Source of the DNA: Burkholderia anthina
GTDB taxonomy: Bacteria; Pseudomonadota; Gammaproteobacteria; Burkholderiales; Burkholderiaceae
DNA length: 64,000 nucleotides
Direction of reading: 5' to 3'
Assembly (NCBI RefSeq): GCF_001547525.1
Contig: NZ_LNJP01000003.1
Span: 2,046,001 to 2,110,000, forward strand
Under the pieces are notes generated by a model. The model worked only from the letters and a program-made list of their open reading frames with translations. It ran no database searches and had not been told where the DNA came from. Shown here piece by piece: positions 46,833 to 58,600 of the stretch (position 1 is its first letter; every line of letters starts with the position of its first letter). The translations under genes were made by a program, and so were the position numbers.

Positions 46833-48542
46833 GTGAAGAAACGAGAAACTTCGGCAGCGTTGATTTCGGCGTTGGCGAGCGTTTCTACATTCGCGCAAGG
46901 CGTTCCGCCGTCCGAGATCACGTCTGGCCCGCAAATCCAGCGTTTGCAACAACAGCAACTGGACGCGACGAAGGAATTGAATCCTCGTCCGACCGTCCTG
47001 ACGCCGACGGAAGGCGAGAAGGCATCGACAACCGGCGTCGACAACTTGCCGCTCGATAATCCGTGCTTTCCGATCAAGGCAATCGCACTGGAAGACAATG
47101 CGTTCGCATGGCTTGCGCGTTTTCTGCAACCGGTCGTCGGCCAGTGCGTCGGCAAGGCCGCGCTCAAGCAGATTCAGGACGCGGCCAATAACGCACTGAT
47201 CGACCGTGGCTACGTGACGTCGCGCGTGCTCGTGCCAGGGCAATCGCTGCAATCCGGAACGCTGACGCTTCGTGTGGTTCCGGGGCGGATCAGCGACATC
47301 CGCGCCGGCAAACCGACGATCGGCTGGACGCGCGCGGCATTGCCGGCATCGGCCGGTGCGTTGCTGAATCAGCGCGACATCGATCAGGGGCTCGAGAACG
47401 TGCGTCGTCTCCAGTCACAGTCCGATGCGACGTTCGACATCGCACCCGGCATGAATCCGGGCGACTCGGAGCTGGTGTTCCATCCGGGCACCGGCAAGCG
47501 CTGGCATGCCGTCATCGGCGCGGACAACGCAGGTCTCGATTCGACCGGCAAGTACGAGCTGTCGGGCTCGTTCACCTTCGATTCCCCGTTTCACTTGTAC
47601 GATCAACTGCAGATCGCAGGCACGACGAACGCAAACATTGGCGCATCCGGGAAGGGGAATCAGTCCGTCTCCGCGAACTACAGCGTGCCGATCGGTTACG
47701 CGATGCTGACGCTGAACGCGAGCCGCTCGCGGTACAAGCAGACGGTCGCGGGTTTTGACGAGCCGATCGAATACAGCGGTGTTCAGTCTCAACTCCAGGC
47801 CGGGTTGTCCGGCGTGATCTATCGGAACGCGCACGCGCGCACCGAAATTCACGGCAACCTGTTCCACAAGATCAGCCGCAACGCGATCGACGGTGTCGAC
47901 ATTCCGGTGCAGCATCGCGACATCATCGGTTACGAACTGGGTATCGCGCATCGCCAGTACATCGGCAATGTCGTGCTCGACGGCTCATTCGCGTGGCGCG
48001 CATCGTTGCCGGGCCTCTCCAGCCATTCGGGCACGGTGGTCGGCACTCCCGACTTCGACGGCAAGACGCAGGTCGAACTGGCAAGCCTCGGCGCTCAAGT
48101 TCCTTTCAGGATCGGCAGTCAGGCGTTCTCGTACCAGTTCGGCTGGAACATGCAGAACGCACGTACGCCGCTGACCCCTTCCGACTATTTCACGATCGGC
48201 ACGCGTTACGCGGTGCGCGGCTTCGATCAGCAACTGACGCTCGCCGCCGAGAGCGGCTGGGTGGTTTCCAACGAACTCGACTGGTACGTGCCGACGCCTG
48301 TCGGTACGCAGGCACTCTATGCCGGCATCGATGCCGGGCGCGTGCGGGGACCGGCCGCGCAATACCTGCTCGGCGAAACGCTGGTCGGCGCCGTCGTCGG
48401 CATGCGCGGCAATCTCGCACCGAAGAACGTGCTCGGCGCCGCGCTGAACTACGACGTATCGCTCGGCTTCCCGTTGTCGAAGCCGGAAGGATTCAAGACG
48501 GGGTCGCCGACGTTGCTGTTCCAGGTCAGCACGTTGTTCTAA
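46833..48542 (+). CDS. cdiB: TpsB/CdiB outer-membrane transporter (ShlB/FhaC family)
   Basis: This 569-residue protein has a GTG start (MKKRETSAAL), a signal peptide ending TFA, a low-complexity Gln/Leu linker and POTRA domains (about 75-210; LVPGQSLQSGTLTLRVVPGRI-like strand). A 16-strand barrel follows with the L6-loop motif VRGF at 461-464 and a C-terminal Phe. It threads the large TpsA/CdiA exoprotein across the outer membrane. There is no clear Shine-Dalgarno sequence before the GTG. It is first in the order cdiB-lipoprotein-cdiA-immunity. Confidence 0.93.
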   Translation: MKKRETSAALISALASVSTFAQGVPPSEITSGPQIQRLQQQQLDATKELNPRPTVLTPTEGEKASTTGVDNLPLDNPCFPIKAIALEDNAFAWLARFLQPVVGQCVGKAALKQIQDAANNALIDRGYVTSRVLVPGQSLQSGTLTLRVVPGRISDIRAGKPTIGWTRAALPASAGALLNQRDIDQGLENVRRLQSQSDATFDIAPGMNPGDSELVFHPGTGKRWHAVIGADNAGLDSTGKYELSGSFTFDSPFHLYDQLQIAGTTNANIGASGKGNQSVSANYSVPIGYAMLTLNASRSRYKQTVAGFDEPIEYSGVQSQLQAGLSGVIYRNAHARTEIHGNLFHKISRNAIDGVDIPVQHRDIIGYELGIAHRQYIGNVVLDGSFAWRASLPGLSSHSGTVVGTPDFDGKTQVELASLGAQVPFRIGSQAFSYQFGWNMQNARTPLTPSDYFTIGTRYAVRGFDQQLTLAAESGWVVSNELDWYVPTPVGTQALYAGIDAGRVRGPAAQYLLGETLVGAVVGMRGNLAPKNVLGAALNYDVSLGFPLSKPEGFKTGSPTLLFQVSTLF

Positions 48543-48632
48543 GCGTAGCGGGGCGGGCCGAGCGGGGTGTCGATCTCGACTCGGTGTCCTGTTGATCGTC
48601 AATCAGATCGTCAATCAGAAGAAGGAGTAACC

Positions 48633-49535
48633 ATGCAGCACCGGTACGAGAAGCATCGGCTTTTGCAAGCCGCGACGGCAACGTTTGCGGTGGTGGCGGC
48701 GCTTGGCCTGAGCGCATGTGGCGGCGGTGACGACGGGGGTGGCGGTGGCAGCGCGGTATCGAGTGGCGCGTCGTCGAACGGAGCGCCGTCGGGTAGTGCG
48801 TCGTCTTCGACGGGGATTCGCGTGGAAGGGCAATCCCAATCGATCTCGAGCCAGGTTTCGACGGTCCGCATTCTGATGCCGCCCGCATCGTGGAACGGTG
48901 GACAGATGCCGAACGGGAATTACACGCTCAGAGCCCTGTCCCAGCCGACCGCGTCGCTCAAGGAGCAGGCGCCAGGCGCCTATGTCGCGATTCCCTACGA
49001 CTCGTCGGGCACGATCAAGACCCTGACCAAAGGCACCGTGACGGATCTCGCCGGCAATGGGGACATCGCCATCGGCCGCTGGGCGGACGGCGCCGATTCG
49101 GCGGGCGCGACGTACAACGCCAATCAGGGGCAAGTATGGGCAATCGGTGTGCCGGTTGCGATCGATACGACGTCGCCCGTGCAAATGCAATGCTCGCTGG
49201 CCTTCGCAACGCGTCCGACGTCGACGGACGGCAATACGGCGCCGGGTTCGCTGAATGGCGCCACGGCGACGCTGACGAGCGGTACCGACACCTTTGGTCA
49301 TCCGGCCATCAACTACACGCTGAATCTGCAGTACTCGATCGGCAGCGACCAGAACCAGTCGTTCGTTGGAACCTCCGCGATTGGTCTGGCGGAGCTCAGC
49401 TCGAAAACCAGATCGGCGCTGATGAGCACGGTCATGGGCACGGACGCGAAGCAGCCGTATCTGGTGGTGTCGTACGGCATCCCGGCCGCGACGACGGGCA
49501 ATATCAACGGTCTGGCGGCACTGAGCTGCAAGTAA
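48633..49535 (+). CDS. Lipoprotein between cdiB and cdiA
   Basis: This 300-residue protein has a lipoprotein signal (GLSAC, Cys29), a Gly/Ser low-complexity linker at about 30-70 and a beta-rich domain of about 220 residues with two cysteines. AAGGAG lies upstream of ATG 48633. I do not recognise the domain. Burkholderia-type CDI loci (bcpAIOB) also carry a lipoprotein gene, bcpO, but its size and position differ, so homology is unproven. It may help secretion or assembly of CdiA. Confidence 0.75.
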   Translation: MQHRYEKHRLLQAATATFAVVAALGLSACGGGDDGGGGGSAVSSGASSNGAPSGSASSSTGIRVEGQSQSISSQVSTVRILMPPASWNGGQMPNGNYTLRALSQPTASLKEQAPGAYVAIPYDSSGTIKTLTKGTVTDLAGNGDIAIGRWADGADSAGATYNANQGQVWAIGVPVAIDTTSPVQMQCSLAFATRPTSTDGNTAPGSLNGATATLTSGTDTFGHPAINYTLNLQYSIGSDQNQSFVGTSAIGLAELSSKTRSALMSTVMGTDAKQPYLVVSYGIPAATTGNINGLAALSCK

Positions 49536-49607
49536 CGTGAGTAGCGGCCGGTCATTCTCGCGATGCGTGGACGGCCGGCTCGACATGCATTCAAGAATAA
49601 GACGATC

Positions 49608-52600
49608 ATGAATTCCGGAATCTTTCGCTTGGTCTTCAGTGCCGTGCGCGGCATGCTGGTAGCGGTTGACGAATACGCATCGGCGCACGGGGGCGGTGAA
49701 CGCGCTCGCGCGCGGCCAGCCACTCGCCCCGTGTCGATGGATTCCGGAATCTCGATCTGGTTTGCGGCACGCGCAACCGCGTTCGCCGCACTGTGTACGT
49801 TCGGCATGCAGCCGCTCGTTGCCGAAGCGCAGGCAACGCTGCCGATCACGCCCGATCGAAGCGGTCCGACCCATCCGGTCGTCGGAGTGTCGGCATCGGG
49901 CGTACCGCTCGTCAACATTACCGCACCGAAGAACGGCGTCTCGCTGAACAATTTTACGCAGTACAACGTCGGCACGAAGGGGGCCGTGCTGGTCAACAGC
50001 GGCCGGGATTCGCGGACGCAACTCGCCGGCTGGGTGCAAGGCAATCCATTCCTGGGTAACAACGCCGCGCGCGTGATCGTCAACCAGGTCACGTCGGGCA
50101 ACCCCAGTCAACTGCTCGGGCCCACCGAGATCGCCGGCAATCGCGCGAATCTCGTGATCGCGAATCCGGCAGGCATCACCTGTGCGGGTTGCGGCTTTCT
50201 GAATGTTCCGCGTGTCACGCTGACGACCGGCGTGCCGACTTTCAATCCGGATGGCACGTTGGCAGGTTTCAACGTGACGCAGGGGCAGATCGGCATCGCC
50301 GGTGCGGGGCTCGACGCGCATGGCAGCGCGATCGACCTGATCGCACGCGCGATGACGATCAACGGCCAGGTGTGGGCGGATTCGATCACCGCGGTGGCGG
50401 GGGCGAACCGGGTCGACTATGCGAGCAACACCGCGCAGGCGCGGAACGGTACCGATGCCGCGCCGGGCGTCGCGATCGACGTGCAGGCGTTGGGAAGCAT
50501 GTTCGCCAATAGCGTCCGGATGATCGGGACCGAGGCCGGCGTGGGTGTGCGAGATGCCGGTTCCATCACGTCACTGACTGGCGATATTCAAGTCTCGAAC
50601 AACGGCGATGTGACGATTGCGCCGACGGCGCGTCTTCAGTCGGCCGCGAACACCCGGATCGATGGCGCCAACGTCGCTCACCAAGGCACGATTGTCAGTA
50701 CGCAGGCCACCGATCTGAACGCGTCTCGGGCGCTGTCGAACGCCGGAACGATTTCGTCGGCCGGCAACACGAACCTGACAGCCGCCACGTCGTTCAACAA
50801 TAGCGGGCAGGCATACGCGGGCGCGGATTCCGCAGGCAATCTCGTCGGCGGTGGCTCCGTCACGGCGCGCGCCGCGAACGTGACGAGCAGCGGCACACTG
50901 GCAGCGGGCGACAACGTCAATCTGTTCGCCAACGACGTCACGCTCGACCACGGAACCGTGAACGCGGCCAGCGCGGTCAACGTCACCACGAGTGGTACGT
51001 TGTCGAATGTCGCCGGCACGATGAGCGGACAGAACGTGACGCTGAGTGCGGCGCAACTGGTCAACGACTCCGGCACCATCAGTTCGCACAGCCTCGCGAA
51101 CGTTACCGCGCAATCGGTTTCGAACCGGTCGGGGACGTTGGCGGCGGACGCACTGTCCCTGAACTCGGCCGGCGCGCTAGACAATACGCAGGGGCACATG
51201 ACTGCGCGCACGGCGCAGATCGCGGCAACCGACCTCACGAACGTGACCGGCGAGATCGGCACCTCGACGGGCGCGTTGACATTGACGGCGACCGGGAACG
51301 TGTCGAACGACAACGGGAAGATCGCGGGCGGCAATGGTCTCACGCTGACGGCGAATGCGGTTTCCAACGCACAGGGCCAGATCGGCTCCGTCGCGGGCGA
51401 TACCTCGCTCGACGTCACGCAATCGCTGAACAACGCAAACGGCAAGCTCGCGTCCGGAAACGATCTGTCGATTCACACGGCCCATCTCGACAACTCGGCT
51501 GGATCGGTGAGCGCACACGCCGCACGGATTACCGCGACCGATGTCGTCAATACGGGCGGCAAGATCGGCACCACCGATATGCTGACCGTGACAGCGACGG
51601 GCGCGGTCTCGAATGAGTCCGGCGCGATAGTCGGCGGCAATGGTCTGTCGGTGACGGCAAACAGCGTTGGCAATGCGGCGGGCACGATCGGATCGGCCGC
51701 CGGCGACACGACACTGCGTGCGACGAAGTCTCTGACGAACGTTGGCGGTACGGTAAGTTCGGCCAATGCGCTCGTCGTTGCAAGCGACACGATCGACAAC
51801 TCGAGCGGCAGTATGACGGCCGTGCGCGGCGTACAGGTCCAGGCGGGGGATCTCGTCAATGCGGGCGGTCAGATCGGGTCATCGTCTGATGCGTTGTCGT
51901 TGACCGCAACCCGCACGGTGTCGAACGATAGCGGCAAGCTGGTGGGGGCGAGCGGGCTGTCCGCGACAGCCGGCATCCTCAGTAACCGTGCAGGCCAGAT
52001 CGGCGCGTCCAACGGCGACATGACGCTGATCGTCTCGCAGGTACTCGACAATACCCAAGGCAAGATTACCGCTGCCGGCGCGCTGAACACGCAGGCCGGC
52101 ACGTTCGACAATTCGCAAGGCGCGGTTTCAGCGGATGCAGCGAAGCTCAATGTTGCAGGCGCATTGACGAATGCAGCCGGTACGATCGCGACGACACACG
52201 ACACCACCGTGGTGGCGCAGACCGTGACGAACCGCGGTGGCACCATCGGCTCCGTCTCGGGCGCATTGTCGGTGGCGACATCCGGTACGACGGACAATGC
52301 GGGCGGCAAGCTGCTGGCCTCGGGGGACACGACGCTCACCAATTCCGGCTTGCTGAACTCGGGCGGTACGATCACGGGGGCGAACGTCACGCTCGCGTCC
52401 GGACAAGGTGCGATCGACAACACGCTCGGCAACGTGGCGGCGAGCCAATCGCTGACGAGCCGTTCGGGGGCGTTCGATAACCGGTCGGGATTGGTGCAGG
52501 CGACGGGATCGGTCGATCTCGATACGCACGGCCAGACGTTCGACAACGGCATACTGACAGGGCAATCCACGGGTGGTCAGGTTCTCGGCAATGGCGTCAC

Positions 52601-55600
52601 GCTGACAACGGGAGCGCTGAGCAACGCAGGTGGTGCGATTTCGTCGAGCGGTGCGGCAACCGTCAACGCTGCTTCCGTGACGAACGATGCGGGTTCGCTC
52701 GTGGCGGACGGCGTACTGACGGTGCGAAGCGCCGGTACGGTGTCGAACGTGGCCGGCCAGATCGGCGGCAACAGCGATGTCACGGTGTCCGGTACGACGG
52801 TCGATAACACGCGCGGTGCCATGCATGCGCGCGGCGCGCTGTGGGTGACGGGCGATACGATTCGCAATGCGCAGACTGCCAATTCAACGCTGCCGACCAC
52901 CGCAGGCGTGCCGGGGTTGACTGCCGGGATGGAAGGCGCAAGCGTCACCCTTGATGCGAATCAGGCGATCGACAATACGTCCGGCTCGATTCGAGCGGAC
53001 AGGAATGCGAAGCTGACCGCACCGATCATCGACAACACGTCGGGCAGCATCCAGTCGAAAGGCTCTGCAACGTTGACGGCAGCGAATACGCTGGTCAACA
53101 GCCAGGGCGACATCAATGGTGGTCAGAAACTGACGGTCTCGACCGGGACTTTGAGCAACGACGGCAAGCTCCAATCATCGGGCGACGTCGACGTAACGGC
53201 GCAAGGCGATCTGACCAACGCCGGCCAGATCGTGGCCGGTCATGATCTGACGACCACGGCCGGCGGCACGCTGGACAACAGCGGCACGCTGTCGGCGGGC
53301 AATGTCGCCAATGTGAGCGCCAATTCGATCCGGAACCGTGCGACCGGTGAGATTATCGGTGGCAACGCGACCAACATTCACGCGAACCAGTCGATCACGA
53401 ACGAAGGTCTGATCGATGGCGGCACAACGACGGTGACGGCCGGGGACACGATCACGAATGCCGGTGGCCGGATTTACGGCGACACGGTCGCAGTGGGCGC
53501 GAACACGGTTGTCAACGACCGGAATGCCGAGGGTGTCGGTGGTGTGATTGCTTCTCGCGGTGACCTCGACATCGGGGCGCAGACGCTCATGAACCAGAAC
53601 AACGCGCTGATGTACGCGAGCAACGACATTCGTGTCGGCGGCGCGCTGGACGCGAACCATCAGGCAACCGGTGCCGCGCAGACCGTGACGAACAACGGCG
53701 CGCAGATCGACGCCGGTCGCGACGTCACGATCGGCGCAAACCGGTTCGAGAACCTGAATTCGAACTTCCAGACCACGACCGTCACGACCGACAGCGGGAA
53801 TCAGCTTTGGTATCAGGTGCCGGGCTCGACGGAGAAGATCGACCCGTCGACGGTCTACCTGTACCAGAAGAACAGCCAGGAAATCCATCCGGGCACGGAT
53901 TACCAGTGGGCGCTGGACGACGATCAGAAATTCATTCTGCTGCCATCGACGAAATATCCGTTTGCCGAGTATGCGAAGTACACGATGAACGGGGTGGCGG
54001 GCAAGATCGATAACACGGCGTATGCCGCAATCAACTTTGGTGGGGGCGGCGCAGCTACACAAACTGGTGCGTATCGGACGGTCCCGGCTGACATCTGGGC
54101 GACGTTCGGCGTAGCGCCGCCGCCGGACGCGAATCCGGCATGGATGACGTCGGGGCCATTCGCCATGACTGCGGGTGCTGGACTGGTTACTGGCAGACGC
54201 GGCGTTGGCAGCGATTGGTTCGCCATCAAGCCCCCTACTGAAGCTGATGTGACGGGCGCAAAACCGCCTCCCTTCAGCCCACCGAGCCCTTCATGTCTGA
54301 CCTCGACAAACGCGGCATGCGCACCGTTCCAACAGTGGTACAAGGCCACCGTCGCGGCCTACCAAAATCTGAATCAGGCGCTCGTTGGGTATAACGGGGA
54401 TGTCGCGAGCCGGCTCGTCCAGACCTATACCGTCTACACGGTAGACGTGAAATCGACCAGGGACGTGGTAACGGCTTCGCAACCCGGCACGGTTACCGCT
54501 GGCCGTCATATCACGATCAACACGCCGTCCGGCGTCAACGACAAGAGCCAGATCGTGGCCGGCGACGGCAACCATCCGAGGAACGTGCAGAACATCGGCG
54601 CGACCGGTACTGAAACGTTCACGGGCTCGGGCAAGGCGATCTATACCTGGGTGCAGTCCGGCGGGGCCTTCAGCGGTGACGAGCGCGCGACCTCGACGAC
54701 CAACTACTCGCCGGCTATTCCGTCACAAACGATCGATCTGCCGGTGGTGCTGGCCGATCCGGGCAAACCGTCCGATCCGATCAAGAGCGTGGCGGCGGCG
54801 ACATCCGCTGCGCAGGGTGCAAGCGGTACGGGCGTGACGCCAGTAGCGGGCAAGGAAGTTGGTGGGCATGTGTTGGTCGGCTCGGGTGTGTCGGACGTCG
54901 GCGTCGGGACCGTATCGGCCGTGAAGGCCAGTGTCGGCGATGTAGTCGTGCGCACGGTCACGCCGAATACGCGCCTGCCGAACAACGCGCTGTATCGGGT
55001 GACGAGCGACCCGGGCAGCCACTTCCTGATCGAGACGGACCCGCGCTTTACCGATTACAGGAAGTGGTTGTCCAGCGACACGATGCTGGATGCGCTCAAG
55101 GTCGATCCCAATACGGTCCTCAAGCGCATCGGCGATGGCTTCTACGAGCAGCAACTGATTCAGCAACAGATCATCCAGACCACCGGCCAGCGGTTCATCG
55201 GTGACTATACGGACAATCAGAAGGAATACGAAGCGCTGATGGCGAACGGCGTGAAGGCGTCGCAGCAGTTCGGGCTGAATGTCGGCACGGCGCTGACCGA
55301 TGCGCAGATGGCTGCGCTGACGAGCGACATCGTGTGGCTCGTGAATCAGACTGTGACATTGCCGAACGGCAGTCAGCAGACGGTGCTGGTGCCGCAGGTA
55401 TATCTGCGCGCGAACGCGGCGGACGTGACTGGCGAAGGCACGATCATCTCCGGCAAGAACGTCACGGTCGATGCCAATGGCGCGTACAAGAACTCCGGCA
55501 CGATCGCCAGCCGCAACGTCACGATCATTCATGCCGATTCGATCGACAACAGCGGCACGATGTCGGGTGGAACCGTGCTCGCAAGCGCGAACCAGGACCT

Positions 55601-58600
55601 CAATAATCTCGGCGGGTTGATTCAAGGCAACACTGTAGCGCTGTCGGCTGGCCGCGACCTCAATCTGACGAGCACGACCAGCTCGGCGAAGGCTGCGAAT
55701 GGCAGCGCGACCGGCATCGACCGTATATCGACGGTCAATGCAGGTACGCTTCAAGCTGTCGCCGGCCGGGATCTGAACGCCAATGCGGCGGTGATTGCGA
55801 CGACCGGCGATGCCGTGCTCGCAGCGAACAACGACGTCAATTTGAATGCGGTTCGCCAGAGCAGCCAGGATGCGGTGAAGTGGGATGCGCGCAATCATGC
55901 CGAGCATTCAGCGTCGATCGACACGGGCACGCAGATCGCGACGGGCGGCAATCTGGCGATCGTGGCGGGCCATGACGTGAATGCGACGGCCGCGTATGCG
56001 AATGCGCAGGGTGCGATTGGCGTGAGCGCCGGGCATGATGTGAATCTGAATGCCGGTGAACAAAGCGCGAGCGCGAACGACGAGCACTATCACAAGGAAA
56101 ACGGCTTCCTGTCGTCGAAGTCGACGCACACGATCGATTCGAGCAGTTACACCAATGCGGTGGGCACGACGTTGTCGGGTAACAGTGTGGCGGTGCAGGC
56201 AGGCAATGACCTGACGGCGAAGGCCGCGACGATTGCGGCAACCAACGATGTGAGTCTTTCTGCGGGTCACGACCTGACGGTTACGACAGGGGACACGGCC
56301 TCGAGCGAATATCACTACAAGGACGTGAAGAAGTCGGGCCTCGGCAGTGCGGGCGCGGGGATTTCGTACGGCACGAACCAGACCATCGATACCAGCCGCG
56401 ACACGGTGAAGGGTTCGCAGGGCAGCCTGGTCGGCAGCACCGACGGCAGCGTGTCGATGGTAGCGGGCAACAAACTCCACGTGACGGGCTCCGACATTGT
56501 TGCGGGCAAGGACGTGACGGGCATCGCGAAGGAAGTGACGATCGATGCGTCGCAGACCGACCGCCATCACGAAGAAACGCACGAGGTGAAGAGTTCGGGT
56601 TTCACGCTGGCGGTGAAGTCGCCCGTCATCGATGCGATCCAGAACGTGAATCAGCAGGCGCAGGGTGCGGGCGGCAGCCAGGACGGACGTGCCGCCGCGC
56701 TGCATGCGATTGCGGCGGCCGGCGGCATGGCCGACCTGGTCGGCGCGACGGGCAATATGACCAAGGCGCTGAGCGATCCGAACGGCAAGCCGGAGGCGAA
56801 GATCGAACTGAGTTTCGGTTCTTCGCACAGCAAGACGACATTCACCGAGGACAGCAGGCAGAACAACGGCAGCAGCGTGAAGGCGGGCGGCACGGCAGCG
56901 TTCGTCGCGACGGGCGACAAGAACGCGGGCCAAGGGAACGTGACGATCCAGGGATCGGACGTGAACGCGAAGGACGTGCTGCTGCAGGCGACGAACAAGG
57001 TCAATCTGGTCAACAGCACGGATACCGACAGTACGCGCAGTACGAACGAATCGAAGAGCGCGAGCGTGGGGGTGTCGTATGGCACCGGCGGATTCGGTGT
57101 CTCGGCGTCGATGTCGCGTGCGCACGGCGATGCGAATTCGGATGCGGCGACGCAGAACAATACACACATCAGCGCGAGCAATACGGCGACGATCATCAGC
57201 GGCGGCGATACCAATATCGTTGGGGCCAACGTCAACGCCAACAAGGTGATTGCGGATGTGGGTGGCAACCTGAATCTCGCGTCGGTGCAGGATACGAGCC
57301 GCAGCGAGGCCCACCAGAGTAGTTCGGGCGGCGGGTTCAGTGTCAGCCAGGGTGGTGCGAGCGCCAGCGTCAGCATGCAGAACGGCCATGCGAGCGGTAA
57401 CTATGCGGGTGTGAACGAGCAGGCGGGGATTCGGGCCGGGGACGGTGGCTTTGACATCAACGTGAAGGGCAATACGGACCTGAAGGGGGCGTATATCACC
57501 AGCACGGCGACGCCGGACAAGAATCAGCTGACGACGGGGACGTTGTCGTTCTCGGATATTCAGAACAGTTCGAGCTACAACGCGAGTAGCTTCGGGCTCA
57601 GTGCCGGTGGTGGTGTCGGTGATGGGGGCAACAATTATGCGACGCACGGGCCGACGAGCGGGAAGAATACGGGTGGCGGTCAGCCGTTGTATGTGAGCGA
57701 GAGCGACAGTAGCAGTGCGAGCACGAAGAGCGCGATCAGTGCCGGTACCATCACGATTACGGATCAGGCCAACCAGAAGCAGGATGTGGCGACGCTCAAT
57801 CGTGAGACGTCGAATCTGAATGGGACGGTTGGCAAGACGCCGGATTTGCAGCAGGTGTTGAGCAATCAGTCGGATTTGATCAACGCGGCGCAGGCGGCGG
57901 CGGAGACAATTGCGAAGCAGATTGGGAGCTATGCCGATAAGAAGCGGGAGGAGGCACAGACGCACGCAAACAACACGACTGATCCGACGCTCAAGGCACA
58001 GTACCAGCAGGAGGCCAACAGTTGGGCCGAGGGTGGTGACAATCGTGTTGCGCTACACATTGCCGGCGGTGCGCTGACGGGTGGGTTGACCGGCGGTGGC
58101 TTGGGTGCGGTTGGTGGCGCTGCCGGTGCTGGTGTGTCGGCGAAGCTCGCTCCGCAACTGAATGAGATTGCGCAGTCGATCAAGGATTCAGGGCCGACTG
58201 GTAACGCGAACGTCGATGAGCTCCTGGGGAACTTGACATCGAATGTGCTGGCTGGTGGAGCTGGGGCGTTGGTCGGTGGCGGGACTGGGGCGTTGACCGG
58301 GGCGAGTGCTGATCGGTTTAATCGGCAGTTGAATCAGGACGAAAAGCAGGTTATCAAGGATTTGGCAAATGGTGACTCTACCAGGCAGCATAAACTGGAG
58401 GCGGCCGGATGCGCACTAGTCCATTGTTCTGCCGAGTACACCACGGGCACACCGGAGTACAACAAGTATGCGGCATTGGAGCAGGAGGGGCGTGGTTATG
58501 CTGCAGAGCAGGCACAACTGCAGAATTACGCAACTACTTTCCTCTCGGCAGGAATGTACGGCGGTATGGTAAAAGCAGTATCTTCAAACAGTTTGTTCCA

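Noticed and set aside
51366..52300. Possible CRISPR-like array from regular repeats
   Set aside because: The repeats are 306-312 bp coding units in one long frame, not short repeats with unique spacers.
55908..57965. 685-codon minus-strand open frame inside cdiA
   Set aside because: Antisense shadow rich in Arg/His/Leu; the plus frame continues the hemagglutinin pattern.
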